Origin: Nymphaea colorata
Lineage: Eukaryota > Streptophyta > Magnoliopsida > Nymphaeales > Nymphaeaceae
Length of the DNA: 64,000 nt
NCBI RefSeq assembly: GCF_008831285.2
Contig: NC_045145.1
Span: 11,904,802-11,968,801 of the forward strand
Reading direction: 5' to 3'
Position numbers and translations under genes: made by a program
The notes under the pieces: generated by a model
Told to the model about the DNA's origin: nothing
Database searches by the model: none
Seen by the model: only the letters and a program-made list of their open reading frames with translations
Shown here: positions 44,426 through 57,150 of the stretch, in pieces
How the letters are laid out: every line of letters starts with the position of its first letter
Numbering within the stretch: position 1 is the first letter of the stretch

Positions 44426-45766
44426 GCGTGTTTGATTGGACGGCAATGGCCTGTTTGATTGGGCAGCAATAAGTGGAAAGGAGAGGAAAGGAAATAGGAG
44501 AGAATGTTTGGACGGAGGGAAAAGAATGAAGGACGGGAAAGGTTGATAAAAAAAAGTCTTTTGCTTACGTCGAAAAGGAAGTTAAATAGAAGGAAAGGAA
44601 AGGGAATTGATTTTGTTTTTAAGACCTTAAAAAAAAGATAGATTTTGTTTTTAAGACCTTAAAAAAAAGAGACATTTAGATGGAAAGGTGAGAATTATCT
44701 CTCTCTCTCGTCATAGCAGTGCCAGAACTCTTCAAGAGCAAAAGTTTTTTAATTTTGATTAGGATCAAAATATTATTTTTCAAAATTTTTATATAAAATA
44801 AGTAAAAAATTTTAAAATTTACATATAAATTTTTTAAAAATTGAGGTGTGGCTAAAGCCCAAGCTTGGCCCTACCTTAGCTCCGCCCCTAAAGACATGTA
44901 TGTTTCCATATCCTAACAAAGCCCTTGGACTTGAACCAAAGAAATTCAAGTCAAAAAAATGGTAGAGCGATAGATTTAGTTATTTGTTGGTACATTTCCT
45001 TTATCAGAATTGAAGTAGCAATGATGGAGCTTTCTTTGTTGGCATAAAGACAATTTGTAATTGTAGTGAAGTAGTAAGAATCTTTCCGAGGATTTTTTTC
45101 TTCATATCCATCTCGTTTTTTTTAATACTACCTTTATTAATGAGTAATGAAAGCCTAGAAATATATACACAAAGTTAAGATGTGATATGATTGTATTTGG
45201 GTGCCTAAAGACATGATGTAATAGATCGTTGTGTCGAGTAGTTGGATCATAGATAAAATTTGTTGCATGTTCGTTTGCCCTAGCTAGCTCAGTCTTTTTC
45301 AGAAGGGAATGGATCGGCTATCCCCCTAGCCGAGCCACAGCCACAAATATAAATGAGTTGAAAGGGGGTAGGAAGAAGACTTTTGGTACTTCAAGATCCA
45401 TTGCGTATCCAAGGCCTTTTGTTCTTCTTAGCATTTGTTATTCTGGCGCAAATCTTTTTGGTTTTTTAAAAGAAACAGTTTGAGAAGGTTCAATTAGGTG
45501 GAGAGAGAGAGAAAGAGAGCAGAATGATGTGGGGAGATGAGTCTTTTGTAGATAATCCATTCCTTTCCATCCAAATCTCTTCGTTTTGAACGGATTAAAA
45601 ACAAAGACAAATTCTTTTGGTTTCCCTCTATTTTATTTCCTTCCAAACTAAACTTACTTTGTTATTAACTTTCCTTTCCCATATTCTTTTCCCTCCCTCC
45701 AAACTTTTTGTCTTTTTTTTTTTCTTTCCCTAGCCCTTCCACTCGTTTCTCTCCAATGAAACATGC
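44426..45766. mobile_element. Inverted-repeat element in the upstream region of the TIM22-like gene
   Basis: GCGTGTTTGATTGGA at 44426-44440 and the complement of TCCAATGAAACATGC at 45752-45766 form a 15-bp inverted pair with two mismatches. Inside them lie a purine-rich left arm (GGAAAGGAGAGGAAAGG, TTTGGACGGAGGGAAAAG) and pyrimidine-rich right arms (TCCTTTCCATCCAAATC near 45565; CCCTCCCTCCAAAC near 45692), much like the element at 30281. No transposase is visible. It begins about 170 bp upstream of the start codon of the TIM22-like gene, so it probably overlaps or abuts its promoter. A duplication of the target site was not identified. Confidence 0.5.
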
Positions 45767-45879
45767 CATAAAGGTGCGATTGGAAGCTAAGAAACCAAGC
45801 CATATAAATGGTGTGCCTGGTGCATCAGGGAAATCTGAACAGTGGGTTAAGCCATTAGTGTAAGTGCTCCGAGTCATGG

Positions 45880-46560
45880 ATCTAAAGCCAGCTCTTAGAT
45901 CCTATTTCATATCCAAACCATATCAAAATATAAACTTCAAACCCGACTTTGATCAATATCCAAACTTTAAATTCGCTGTAGATCCAAGATGAAGCTAAAA
46001 TTTCACTTTTGGATCAATTCGGTTCCAAATTATCTCTTCCAGATCCACTTTAGATTCAAACTATGCCTTTCAGATATATTGGATCCAAACTGTTCTTTCT
46101 ATATCTATTTGGATCCAAACTATCTCTTACAGATCCACTTCGGGTCCTAACTATATCTTCTAGATCCATTTGGATCTAAATTATGTTTTTTGGAGCCATT
46201 TTGTCTCTTACGGATCCAAATCAGATTTTTGGATCCAATCTGCATCAAAATTATCTCTTTTGGACCCATTCAGATCCAAACTATCGCTTTCGGATCCAAA
46301 TTGAAACCAAATTTGACTTTCAGTTCAAACTAGCACGTTGGGATCCACATCTCACTTCTAGATCCAATATACGTCCAAACCCACTTTGGATCCAGTCGGG
46401 GTCTAAATCCCACTTTAGGATCCAATTCTGATATGAATCTTACTTTCAAATCCATTCCAGATCCATGCAACAGATATAATCTAAATCCAAATAGCCACAT
46501 TCAGATTCAAAAGTAAAAGTTCAGATCCAAAACCCATAATCCACATCGGAAATTCCATTT
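45880..46560. repeat. Degenerate GGATCCAAA-type repeat
   Basis: Dozens of variants of GGATCCAAACT and AGATCCA occur at irregular 25-45 bp spacing, often followed by ATCTCTT. It is a decayed short-period repeat with no coding function visible. A similar degenerate repeat in TTTTGGATNTTGGAT form lies at 53690-54150. Confidence 0.65.
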
Positions 46561-49500
46561 TAGATTTATGAGGCCACAAAACCCGATACATCATACCCAT
46601 CTCTCAAACTACCTTTGAAATTCACTTGAAAATTCTCAAAAATAGCAATTTTGACCAAAATACCCTTGTTTTCCCATATAACCTTGATTTTCCAAAATTA
46701 ACCTTGATTTCTGATTCAAAATGTTAATATTACCTTTTCCCATATACCCCACTTCCCTCTTCCCAATTTGCTCCATCCTCAACTCTCTCTCCTCCATTGT
46801 GCCCCTTTGCACTCTTTTTAGTTATTGCTCCTCTTCTTATTCATTATTCTTCGTCTCCTTCTTCTTCATCCTTCTTCTTCTATCCATCCTTCCTCCATCA
46901 ACCAGTCTCCCCTCCGGATAATTTGTCTCCTCTTTTTTGTATTTTGTCTTGTTTTAAGCTTTAATTGTTTTATGCTTTAATTAGCTAATTAATTACTCTT
47001 GCTAATTAAGTATTATATTTGTTTATGTAGTGTTGTAGTTTTACTTATTCATGTTTAGCTCGAATTTAGTTTAGTTAAAAGCACGACAATATGCCATAAT
47101 TTATGTTAATCTCATTCAAGCATATTTAGATTATGTTATGTCTAAGTTAATGTCGTTAGGATTCAGAAAGGCTAAAGTATGCCCCTTTTCATTTTCCCTC
47201 TTTTAGTGAAACAATTTTTAATTCATTATACATTGACCTAGGAGACCAGAGAGACCCAACTTGTTCTCAATTAATGGTTTAAACCCAGCCTTAACCCATT
47301 CATGTCGAGTTAGTCTACCACCTTGTTGCATTCCAAAATTTCTTTTGGTTCATCAATGAGAATTTGTTTTGAAAATGTGAAAGATGGACATGCTTATTGA
47401 TATGAGGCTTAGTCATTCCTGGCACCTTTACTAGAGTAACAAAGCTAAGGGTTATGTTCATCCTCGGTGTAATTTTTATGTTATCTTAAACATCATCCTC
47501 AATCTATATGTGGTGTGGTGCATGTTAAGGATTTTAAAAGGCTTTAGCCAGCATTTAAAAACCTTATGAAACTAAGGAAAGATGAAAGAGTAGGTCCTTA
47601 AAATGAGAATGTGTTTTGTAAGTTCGAATAAAAGAATGAGTTTTAGAAGCTATTGACAAAATGGTTAGAGAGATGTTTTGGATAAAAATAACATTGGATT
47701 AATGAATCATTTTGATTTAGAAAGAAAGGAAGAAAGTTAAGCTAAACTTCAGAAAAACTTTATAAGCTCTAGGCAACTTGGTAAGTTAAATTGATTGTGA
47801 GAAACAAAGGAGGGCAATTAGTTAGTGTCCCCTTTTTATTCTTAAGCAAGTTTCAAGATTTTGCCCTAACTTGGTAATACCTTATTATGGTTTGATCTAA
47901 TCTTACTTGAGTTTCTTACAAAGGTGTTTGTGGACATTCAAGTAAGCCATAAGTGCATTGTGCATGCTAAATAATTTTTTATATACTTAAACGTATAAAT
48001 GATTCCTACTAGCATTCATGTAAGAAGCATTTTTACCACAACACACATCTGTGGAAACAAAATCCATAAAAATAAGAAAAAGTTTTTGAAAATTGATACG
48101 ATTTTTAGGTTATTCAAGTATATGCTCAATGATAGGCATTATGTGCATAGTGATAATGCATGAAATGAATTATTTTTACTATTATTTTCGTGCAATTGTT
48201 ATATGATTTCATGCTTAAGTCTCCATGTTCGTGTTTATGTGGGGTTTAATGTCTCACAATTCGAATTTGATCGAAATCAAAACTAAAACGAAGAAATTAT
48301 ATGCAAAGCAGTAATTCAGCTTTCAAGAGTAAAATCATCGTTTTTAATCCTAAAAACCATATTTTTCTTTGAGTCTAGATGAAAGAGTAAAATCGTCGTT
48401 CCCATCACCTAATTTCAGCAAAATGCTTTCATTTTCTGTGTTCTTTTGCATACTAATATAGAGTTAGATAATTATGTGTTATTTTGATTGACTTGTTAGT
48501 GTTTTAGTTAGTAGAAGTTAATGGATTTTATGGTTGGCATCTCCCTAGCTATCCAATAATGATGTTCATTATGCTCGGTAGCATTTCCCCTTGCATTTGC
48601 TTGTGATTCCATGCCATTTCAGCTCGATCTATTATGTTTGCCGAGTGCTTAGTGAATGGATCTTTGTCGGCAAAGAGTTGTTAAAAGGAACAGTTGGGCC
48701 AAACTTGTTAGAGGCACTTAGCAGCAGCTGCTAGCCGACCTATTAAGGCATATCTTTGCTAGCTTTAAGTAGGTTTTATATTTAACTTGCTCTAGAGTAG
48801 TTTAAATTAATTATATTAGTTGTTTAATAATGTTATGTGCTTGATTTTTAATGCCCAGACTAGGTTTAAAACATGTTTTCAAGTGTTGGACTGAGTTTTT
48901 GTTCTTCTACAACAGTTTCTGTTATTCGTTGTTTCATAGTGTTGTCTTTTGCCTAGATTTATATTACGTGAACCTTCTTACTTTTGGTTGAAATTGCAGT
49001 AAACGTTAATTAGTGTATTGTTTTAATATGTGGATTGCATTGTAGTGATTTAGAAGAGTAATTTCGGCTTTTCCTTTTGCTTTTTAGTTAATTTATAGTC
49101 AGTTTTACTATAATTTCTGCAATAGTTTCATCAATTAGTGCCCTACAGTAGAATTTGAGATACTTTGGATGTTATCGCATGCTCTTTAGATAGGTTTAAT
49201 ATTTATTTTGTTGTTTAATTCCTTAGATTTCGTATATAGTTGCTTTAAAATCAATTTTAGAGTGTGGACTGGTTTCTGGTAGGTCCATCTTACTCATCTT
49301 TAGAGCTTGTTATGTCATATTATGTAATGTTTCTCTATGTTTTTTTTGTTATAGGAGGTTTTATTTGTGCTGGTTGTTTGCTACTACTGTCAAACTTGGT
49401 TCAATATAGTTGTAGTTTACGTAGCGTAGTCCGCAGTGGAGTTGGTAAAGTGTACGGTCTGCCAGCTAGTATGGACTTAATCATAGTAGTTAACTCTAGT

Positions 49501-50157
49501 TTTCTAGTTTAAATATTGTTTCTATAGTTGTCGTTAATGTTTATCTTTCATGTGGATCAATTTTTAGCAAACATTAGTTGCTAATCTTTGATTATACCTA
49601 ATTTAATAGTTCAAGCTACCTTTTACTATTTTCAAATTTTAAGTATAGTGTTGTGAAACCCAAAATTTTCTCAAAATCAAATGACCATTTTGCTCTTCAT
49701 CATGAGATTTCCAAATAGATTTTTAAAGACAAAATTTCAGGAACAAATGACCATTTATAAGCCAAACAAGTACTTTTTACACTAGCATTGAACACCTAGA
49801 CCCTGACCAGCTAGGTTGTCGAAGCTAAAAATCACTATTTTGCCCTTAATCTTATCATCTTGACCTAGAAAGTAGGGGTTTTTCACCAAAATTTATCAGA
49901 ATTACCCAACATTTGAGCAATTAGGCCATTGCACAACTTTACATAACCCCAGGAGTCACTAGAGTCAACACACCATGGTTATCCTAGTCTGAAGCCAATT
50001 TCCATGTAGCTCAAATCAGCTTTCAAAACTTAAAACCAAGTCAAATTAAGTTTACTTTAATGGAAATAAAGTTTTATTTCACTTATTTTGTGTCACCCAA
50101 TCCAAGATTTAGTCTTATACTTACTTGTAGGTTGCCACTGGATCTTCCTTTTTCTTG

Positions 50158-50480
50158 TTTTCAGGGGGTTGAGATGAATTTGAGCTCAAACCAAAAGAGT
50201 GAGCTAAAATTGAGCTTGGACTATGTTTTATCTTATATAAATCATGTTTCCTTTAGTTTGGCTTGAGTTCATTCATTTTGTTTTGAGTTTAATTTCATTC
50301 TGAGTGCTTTCTCTCTCTTGTTTTCAGGGGTTCGAGCTAAATTTGAGCTCAACTAGACGAGGTAGGATCATATTTATCATATATGAATCAAACTTCCTTT
50401 GGTTTGGTTTGAGTTTTTCATCCTGGTTTGAGTTGAATGCAGTTATGAGTGTTTATCATGAGTAAGCCAATACTCTTTTA
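50158..50480. repeat. Degenerate 163-bp tandem pair
   Basis: Two units begin TTTTCAGGGG (50158 and 50321). They share AATTTGAGCTCAA, a T(C/T)ATATAATCA-like block and TTGGTTTGAGTT-like segments. They are diverged and non-coding. Confidence 0.55.
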
Positions 50481-51965
50481 GTTCGGTTTGAGTCCATTCC
50501 TTATAATTTGGTTCAATTCCCTTCTAAAGGCCATGAAGCTCATTTATAGTATTTGCTACACTCTGAAAACTGTTGTAGATCTCAATTTTGCAAAATTAAA
50601 AGATTTTTTTGTTCATTCAACATGTTCTTGTAGGTAAGTGGCTTTTCCATACCCCCAACTCCACCAGTAAAAATTCTAACAAAAATCATATTTTTATGGC
50701 TTTCTCTGGTTTCCTTTTATAAATGTGTCGTATACAGCTAAGCAAAAATTTGTTTTTGATTTCTAGAATAACCAAAAATAAATTTTCAGCAAGATTTTGA
50801 CCAAGCATATTTAGAAGTCTAGCCACAAGCTGGTTTAGTCAGATTGAGAAAACTCATCTTGAACTCTATAAATGCTCAAGGGGCAAAATGGTCATTTCTT
50901 TTTTAAACCATATTCTTCTATATAAACATAGGGCATATGTTATCTATACCTTGGTTTATGATTTTCATTGATTCCTAGAACCATAGTTCAAGCCCATCCC
51001 TTTATGTGAACCTATTTCAACCCAAAATCATACACAAAGTTAGAATATAACGTAAGAGCCACATGAATGTAATTTAGCTTTTCATATAAATTTCGTGGGT
51101 CTAGTAGGCATGCCTGCCCCAATTTCTTATTAAAATTGAATTTTCTAAAGACAACAGCCAAGTTTGAACCTAGTTTTTCAAAAATTGAATCTCACTCGAA
51201 CCCACCTAGCCTAGCTCAAGCTAGGTCCAGGTCTTGGTTCATGCTATTTTGAAATCTCCATTTTTCACATTTTTGATCCAGATCATATATCTAGGTCATA
51301 TTCTCATGTCTGAATCTCATATGCAAGTCTCAGATTGATCTATCTTTATGTGTCCAAATCCATTATTCCCATTTCAAATCTTGGATATCAAATTATAATC
51401 TAAATTCCAATTACCATATCTAAGTTCATCTTCTAGAATTTTCTTTGGATTTGGACCTAGATCTAGGTCCCAATATCTATCCCAAATCCAAGAATCACAT
51501 GTGAGCATAACGCATATCATATCTTAAAAATGTATCATGATTTTCTCACTCCACATTTAATGTCAATTTGTACATAAGCACTTGAAACATGCATAATTCT
51601 TTGTTGCACTCCAATGCAAATAGAATCGAAATCGATCTGTAGGTGGCTAGAACATACAATTTTTTCATTCATATCAAATTGTAGAATAAGGTTTAAACGT
51701 GTGTTTTCTCCTCTTCATAATATTGCATCATTTTGTCTTCCATGGTCAATGTCAATTCCAAATACTGATAAAAAATTTATCAACATTTCTCTGTGCACAT
51801 GTGGCTTTTTGTGGAATCAAATTTGGAGTCCGAACGAAATGCAACAAGCATATTTTTGTTTGAAAACACATTTTAACCCAAAGTTTTGTGCTTTTGAGAG
51901 GAAAGAGAAGGTTTAGTTGTTTAGTCCTAGATCAAAAATCTCATAAGGGTCACCTCCTCTCTTTC

Positions 51966-52015
51966 CTATAAATAGGGCCTCACTCTCCCCTTTCACTATA
52001 AATATTTGAGCTTTC
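51966..52015 (+). promoter_or_regulatory. TATA-box pair, possible LTR core promoter
   Basis: CCTATAAATAGGGCC at about 51967 and CACTATAAATATTTG at about 51999 are good plant TATA boxes followed by CTCTCCC-type initiator surroundings. No gene follows in a useful frame. The promoter of a decayed LTR is the most likely source. Confidence 0.3.
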
Positions 52016-52925
52016 CCTAATGAAGCCCACAAAATAGGTAAAATTTCACTTAGGTGCTCCAAAAAAGTATTTAACTCAAAACAAGTTAAATTTTTATAGT
52101 CTTGGTTCAGGATGCATTAACACTCAACCTAAACCCAGCTGAACTCAGTGTGGGGGTTGTGGAAATGGGCTCAGCCAAGGCACCAACTTCACGTAATTTC
52201 TTTTTTCCTCTTCTTTCTTTACTTATTTGCAATTTTTTTTTTCTTTAAGCATGTTTAGCTTAGTTTTTGCTTTTAGCATGTTTAGTTTTCTTTTTGTTTC
52301 TAGTAGTTTAGTTCTTTTTTTTTTTGCTTAGTTTGGCATGCTTATTTTCTATATTAGATTTATTTTAATGTCTTTAGGGAAGGAATGGGGGTCAAGTTTG
52401 TCCTTCTCTTGTCTCTTTATTTTAATTTTCTGTTTTTGTTTAGGTAGTTTTACTTAAAGCAAACATATAGAATATAGTTCTCTTTCATGTTTTCTTTAAT
52501 CATGCGTTGCACTTATGTGTTAACATGCACAGAACCACCTTGCACCCACATGCACCCATTGCCTGAAACCACATTGGGTCAGCCAAGTTGCAGACTTTGT
52601 TTGCATCAACCCAAGTATGTGAAAACCTGAACCTAACCTTGTCTCATACAAGAATAATTTCAAATCATAGTTTCCTATAAAATGTTTTAAAAACAATCTC
52701 TTTAAATAATTTCAAAACCTCTAGGTCATGTTGACAAGGAGTCCAAACCTAGTTCCTCTAAGACTTAGTTGATAGTCTCATAATCTAGATCCAGTCAAAC
52801 TCCTTTAAACATATGCATATGAAATGAATGAAGTATATCATATATCACATGGTTTGACTAAGACGAAGCCCACTTATGTCAAATACATCCCAAGTAGATT
52901 CAAACCCAGTATAGACAAGACTGAA

Positions 52926-53657
52926 TGTATCACCCCAAAAGTTTAGTCTTGTATTGAAGATTATGAGAGATCTTTAAAAACTTATAAAAGAGATTGTTAA
53001 GTTATTAGTTGTCCTAACTCGTAGCCTTTTTGAGGCTGAAGCTAAAACTGCTAAGGGAAGAGTTGGGAACTATTGGACCAGGGGTCTGAGCCCATGAGTG
53101 AGTCAGGTCGTTACAGTGGTATTAGAGCACAACCAACACTCGGTCCTGGAGTTCTACATGCATGGTTGTGTGTGCTTTAAGGGGGATGAATTATAACACC
53201 CAAAAAGTTTAGTCTCGTATTGAAGATTATGAAATATCTTCAAGGACTTATAAATGGGGTTGTTAAGTTAGTTGTCCCGATTTCTAACTTTTTTGGGGTT
53301 GAAGCGAAACTACTAAAGGGTGGGATGAGATCCGTCGGACCAGGGGTCTGAGCTCAGGAGTGGGTCAGGTTGTTATTGTGGTATCATAACACAGTTCAAC
53401 ACTAGGACCTGAGGTCCAACACATGCAGACACAGGTGCCTTAAGAGGGTGTATTGTAACATTCCAAAAGTTTAATCTCATATTAAAGATTGTGATATATC
53501 TTCAAGGACTTATAAAAGGGGTCGTTAAGTTGTTGTTTGTCCTCGTTCCTAGCCTTTTGGGGCTTAGAACCGAAACTACTACTGGGGGTGGGGGGAGGGG
53601 GGTGTTGGGATCTATCGGACCAGGGATCCAGGCACAAGAGTGGGTTGGGTTATTACA
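52926..53657 (+). mobile_element. Tandem TRIM: three LTRs, two internal regions, one target duplication
   Basis: Three LTRs lie in a row at 52926-53115, 53192-53377 and 53454-53657. Each starts near T(G/A)TA(A/T)CA and shares CCAAAAGTTTAGTC, CTTATAAA.G, GACCAGGG(G/A)TC and a GGGT(C/T).GGT..TTA end. Between them are two short internal regions of 76 bp. Each has a primer-binding site (TGGTATTAGAGC at 53117-53128; TGGTATCATAAC at 53379-53390) and a polypurine tract (TTAAGGGGGATG; TTAAGAGGGTG). CTGAA flanks the whole array at 52921-52925 and 53658-53662. No protein is encoded; mobilisation would rely on enzymes from other elements. The LTRs differ from one another at many sites, so the insertion is old. 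Confidence 0.88.
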
Positions 53658-53689
53658 CTGAATCCAATCATTTTGACCAAATACCCTAG

Positions 53690-54150
53690 CTCATTTGGAT
53701 CATGGATATCAAATTTTAGATCTTATATCTTAAATTGTGGATCTTGGACATCAGAGTTTGGATTTTGGAAAAGATTTCACATCAGGGGTTTTGGAGCCTA
53801 AATTTCAAATTATGGATATAAGATTATAGATTTTGGATATCAAATTTTGGGTTTCAAACCCTAGATTTTGGAACTTGGATTTCACATTTGAATCTGGATC
53901 TCAAGTATGGATATTGGATTTCAAGTATTAGATTTTGGATTATGGATCTTGGATCTCAAATTTTGAATCTCAAGTCTTAGATTTTTGTATTGAATTTTAG
54001 TCTTTGGATTTTGAATCAGATTTCACATGCGAGTCTTGAATCATATTATGGATTTTGGATATTGGATTTCAAACACCAGTTTTTGGTTCTTGGATTTTAG
54101 ATCTCAGATCCTAGATTTTAGATCTTGGGTCGTGAATCTAATTTCAAAGC
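53690..54150. repeat. Degenerate GGATTTTGGAT repeat
   Basis: Short variants of TTTTGGAT, TTGGATCT and ATCAAATTTTGG recur throughout with no fixed period. The stretch is non-coding. Confidence 0.6.
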
Positions 54151-55855
54151 AAATGAGTATTTGATCATAAGTCAGGGATCAATTCCCACAAAGTTAGGTC
54201 CAAATACAATATTTTAAGCCATGTAATCATAATATTTAGATTTATTCCCCTTAGAATTTGGAATATAGAATATAAAATTACATGAGTACAAGTTCAAATT
54301 TACTAGACCTTGAGCTTAGATTTTGGAATCTCAATCACATGAAATGATATTCTGATTTCTATAACATCCCTATTTCAAGTTTAGAACAAGAATCATATAC
54401 AATTTCTCATATTGTGATTATAATTTTTGGATTCAGATCTAGTTTTTTCCTAATAGGTTCGCGTCCTACACTCAAGTCCTAGCAAAGACCGAACTTCAGG
54501 TCTACATGACTTAATTTTTGCATGCATCATGCTAAATTTAGGACATCAATTTGCATTGATCTATGACGAATCTGGACGTGAACGAGCATCAAATTAAATT
54601 CTCTTTGTTCATCAGTATACTTGTAAGATCTATTTACATTTCAAAACATTTGTTTTTCATAGGTTTTGGACGACATTTAGACTTATAAATTGGAATATTT
54701 AGCCTAGTCCTTGGTCTGAGTCTCCCTGGTGAAGGCACCTGGAATAGTCAGACCTCGTATTGATAGGCCGGGTCCCATCTCTCAGAATCCCACACAATGA
54801 ACAAAGGCGAGTACATGTAATGGTATTCCATTTATTACAGTCTGCATGTAAGATTGAAAAAATTAACATGTAAATAAAGTAATGATCGTGATGGGACTTC
54901 TCACTGTCTGACTAGATGAAAGGTTCAAATTTTCTATTTTCCAAATGTTGTCCCACCTTTAGAGCCATTTAGATACCCCCATTTGATGAATGTGTATATT
55001 TTTTTATATGCATGAAGACTTAGAATTGAAAGGAATTTTTCATGTTCACTCAGATATAAGAATACATATTACTCCTCTCAATTTAAGAATTATTTGAAAA
55101 CAATGTTTTCATCTCAATTTGGTTTTAACCCCCATCTTAGGCCTTATTGCATTAGAGCCAACTATTTGCACATGTGCTGACATATTTTAAAATTTCCTCT
55201 TGCCGATTTATCTCGGTCATAATATCGTATAATACTCCCCATATGCATTAGCACATGGTAGTTTAATGGCTGGACCAACCTACGGGAGGCAAGTAGTGGC
55301 CGTCCCCTCACTCATATTAAGGCATTAGCTTGGTATATTAGTGAGTGATCAAGGATAAATATGATCAACCTTTACAACCCTATTTAGAGAACTCTATGCC
55401 ACGTACGCTAGACTTCTTGTCCAAGTATATAGGCATATATGATCTCAATTATTGTCATTAGATGGTGCTATTTAAGCATTCTATGTATATCATATTTGAT
55501 TATATGTTTATCTCTTTACAATGCATTTAGCACTATGCACCAAGTTTTTCATAAAAAAGTGGATGAATTCTTCAAAAGAACCCTTGTTTTCCTGTGTTAA
55601 AATTGTCCAAAATTTTCGTTTTTAGTGTCATCTTATAGGGTCTCTTCTGCTTGTCAAATCAGCATTGTCATTTAATTTTAACCCTCTATTGGGTCGACTC
55701 TGACATGCACAATCTCTTCACGAAGTCTGTCCATCTTCCTTTTTCATTTTTTATTTCTTGTATGTTTATCTTTCCACATCTTCTCTAGTCATGCCGTTAT
55801 TTTTCGGCCATGCTTTATTTTTCATCATAATCGTTTTTTAGGACTCACATGTCAT
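54151..55855. other. AT-rich stretch, no gene recognised
   Basis: No supported coding region or RNA gene. It may be part of the 5' region of the retrotransposon whose gag relic follows. Confidence 0.45.
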
Positions 55856-56149
55856 CTATGAACCATCACAATTTACTCATCATGACCCCAGATACAAGAT
55901 CACAAGGTGAAGAAGAGAGTGAACAAATTTTTTTTGAAAAAATCGATAATCCTCCTCCTGTCTGTCTCACTCTCATACTAGCAATTAAGAAGATGATTTA
56001 GTAGATGATGAATGATGGAGCACCAGCCAAACCGAGTAACAAGAATACAGATGGCTTAACCAAGGCTAAGGAGCTAGAAATATCCACAGGGCATGTGACA
56101 CACCTCATGCAATCCAGCATTGAGGTAATGAAAAATACCACTGGGAAAA

Positions 56150-57150
56150 TTCAAAATCGGTCAAAAAGGTCTACTCTCTAAGTGTTTTCTATGAAGGGTT
56201 AGATGACGAAGATTTTGAAGAGTTGCTATGCAAGTTCAGTAAATTCAAGGATACATGAAAACCCTCATACCCACCTGTCCATTTTTTTTACTAAGCATGG
56301 AAAATTCAAAAATAACAGCAAGGCCTTATTCATATGTTTTCTATGAAGTCCTGAAGAGAAAGTAGCTCAGTGGTACCTAGAAACTATTGATCCCACACAA
56401 GTGAGGGATTTTAGCGAAGTAATCAATGCATTCATTGAAAAGTACGAGCTTAATCTTTCAGTAGTGCCTACCATTAACACTCTCATCAACCTCCACGAAT
56501 AGCATGGAGAATCAACAAGAGAATATAGCCAAAAGTGGTAGTCTACAAGCCTCAAACTTAGAAACCCGATGCACAAAGTCCATGCACTTACTATGATTCT
56601 CAAGGGATTTCATGAGCATCTCTGTCACCATCTCATATGACATGAATATAAGGTTTTTCATGATTTAACAAAAAATTGCAGAGAGGGTCGAGACAACCAT
56701 AAAAAATGGCTACCTCAAATTAGAAATTGTGCAAAACAATAAGAAGTCAGACAAATCACAAGCACACATTGTCTTTGTAATCAAGAACCTAGAAGTCAGC
56801 ATTGTGCATAGCTAGCCGCTAGGACACAAGCAAACAATCTAAAGCATCTTTGCCAAAATGCTAGCAAGAAATATCTAGGTTGGACGAACAATAGAGAATT
56901 CTCCTCACTAGAGCAAAAGAGGGAGGAAATCTTAAAATATCTTCTTCTAGAAAGGCTTTGCAAGCTCCTTGTGGTAGCTGACTCTCTACTAATAAAGGGG
57001 AAAAGCAAGCATCGATTCTGTAAGTTTCACAAAAGCCTTGGCCACAGTACCAAGGATTGTATTCTTCACAAGCACCTCATACAAGATTGCATTAACAAGA
57101 GGTTTATGGTGGAGGAAGTGATGCCTGATGAGGATGTTGGGGCCTAAGTT
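56150..57150 (+). pseudogene. Ty3/Gypsy gag relic
   Basis: The plus strand carries a decayed retrotransposon gag. EEKVAQWYLETIDPTQ, VRDFSEVINAFIEKYELN and STREYSQKW follow the gag pattern of ...WY..L....I..F..L...F...Y (about 56350-56545). A further segment reads LKGFHEHLCHHL. Near 57010-57060 a CKFHKSLGHSTKDC motif with the following IQDCINK matches the modified zinc-knuckle region (C-X2-H...GH-X4-C) found after gag in Gypsy elements of the non-chromovirus branch. Stops and frameshifts interrupt it. No pol follows in the expected frame: the next pol relic (58590 on) has the motifs of another branch. Confidence 0.75.

Larger units (their letters stand above)
46561..52920. other. Long AT-rich region without a recognisable gene
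   Basis: I see no supported coding sequence. Local features are a degenerate 163-bp tandem pair (50158 and 50321), a TATA-like CTATAAATAGGGCC near 51968 with a second CTATAAATATTTG about 35 bp on, and a thymine-rich stretch at 52200-52360. The style, with long uncoding AT-rich sequence and a TATA box in a repeat context, suggests the interior or LTR of a large decayed retrotransposon, but I cannot prove this. Confidence 0.5.

Noticed and set aside
47000-52900. Possible host gene in the long AT-rich region
   Set aside because: No run of exons with consistent phase, splice sites or recognisable motif was found on either strand.
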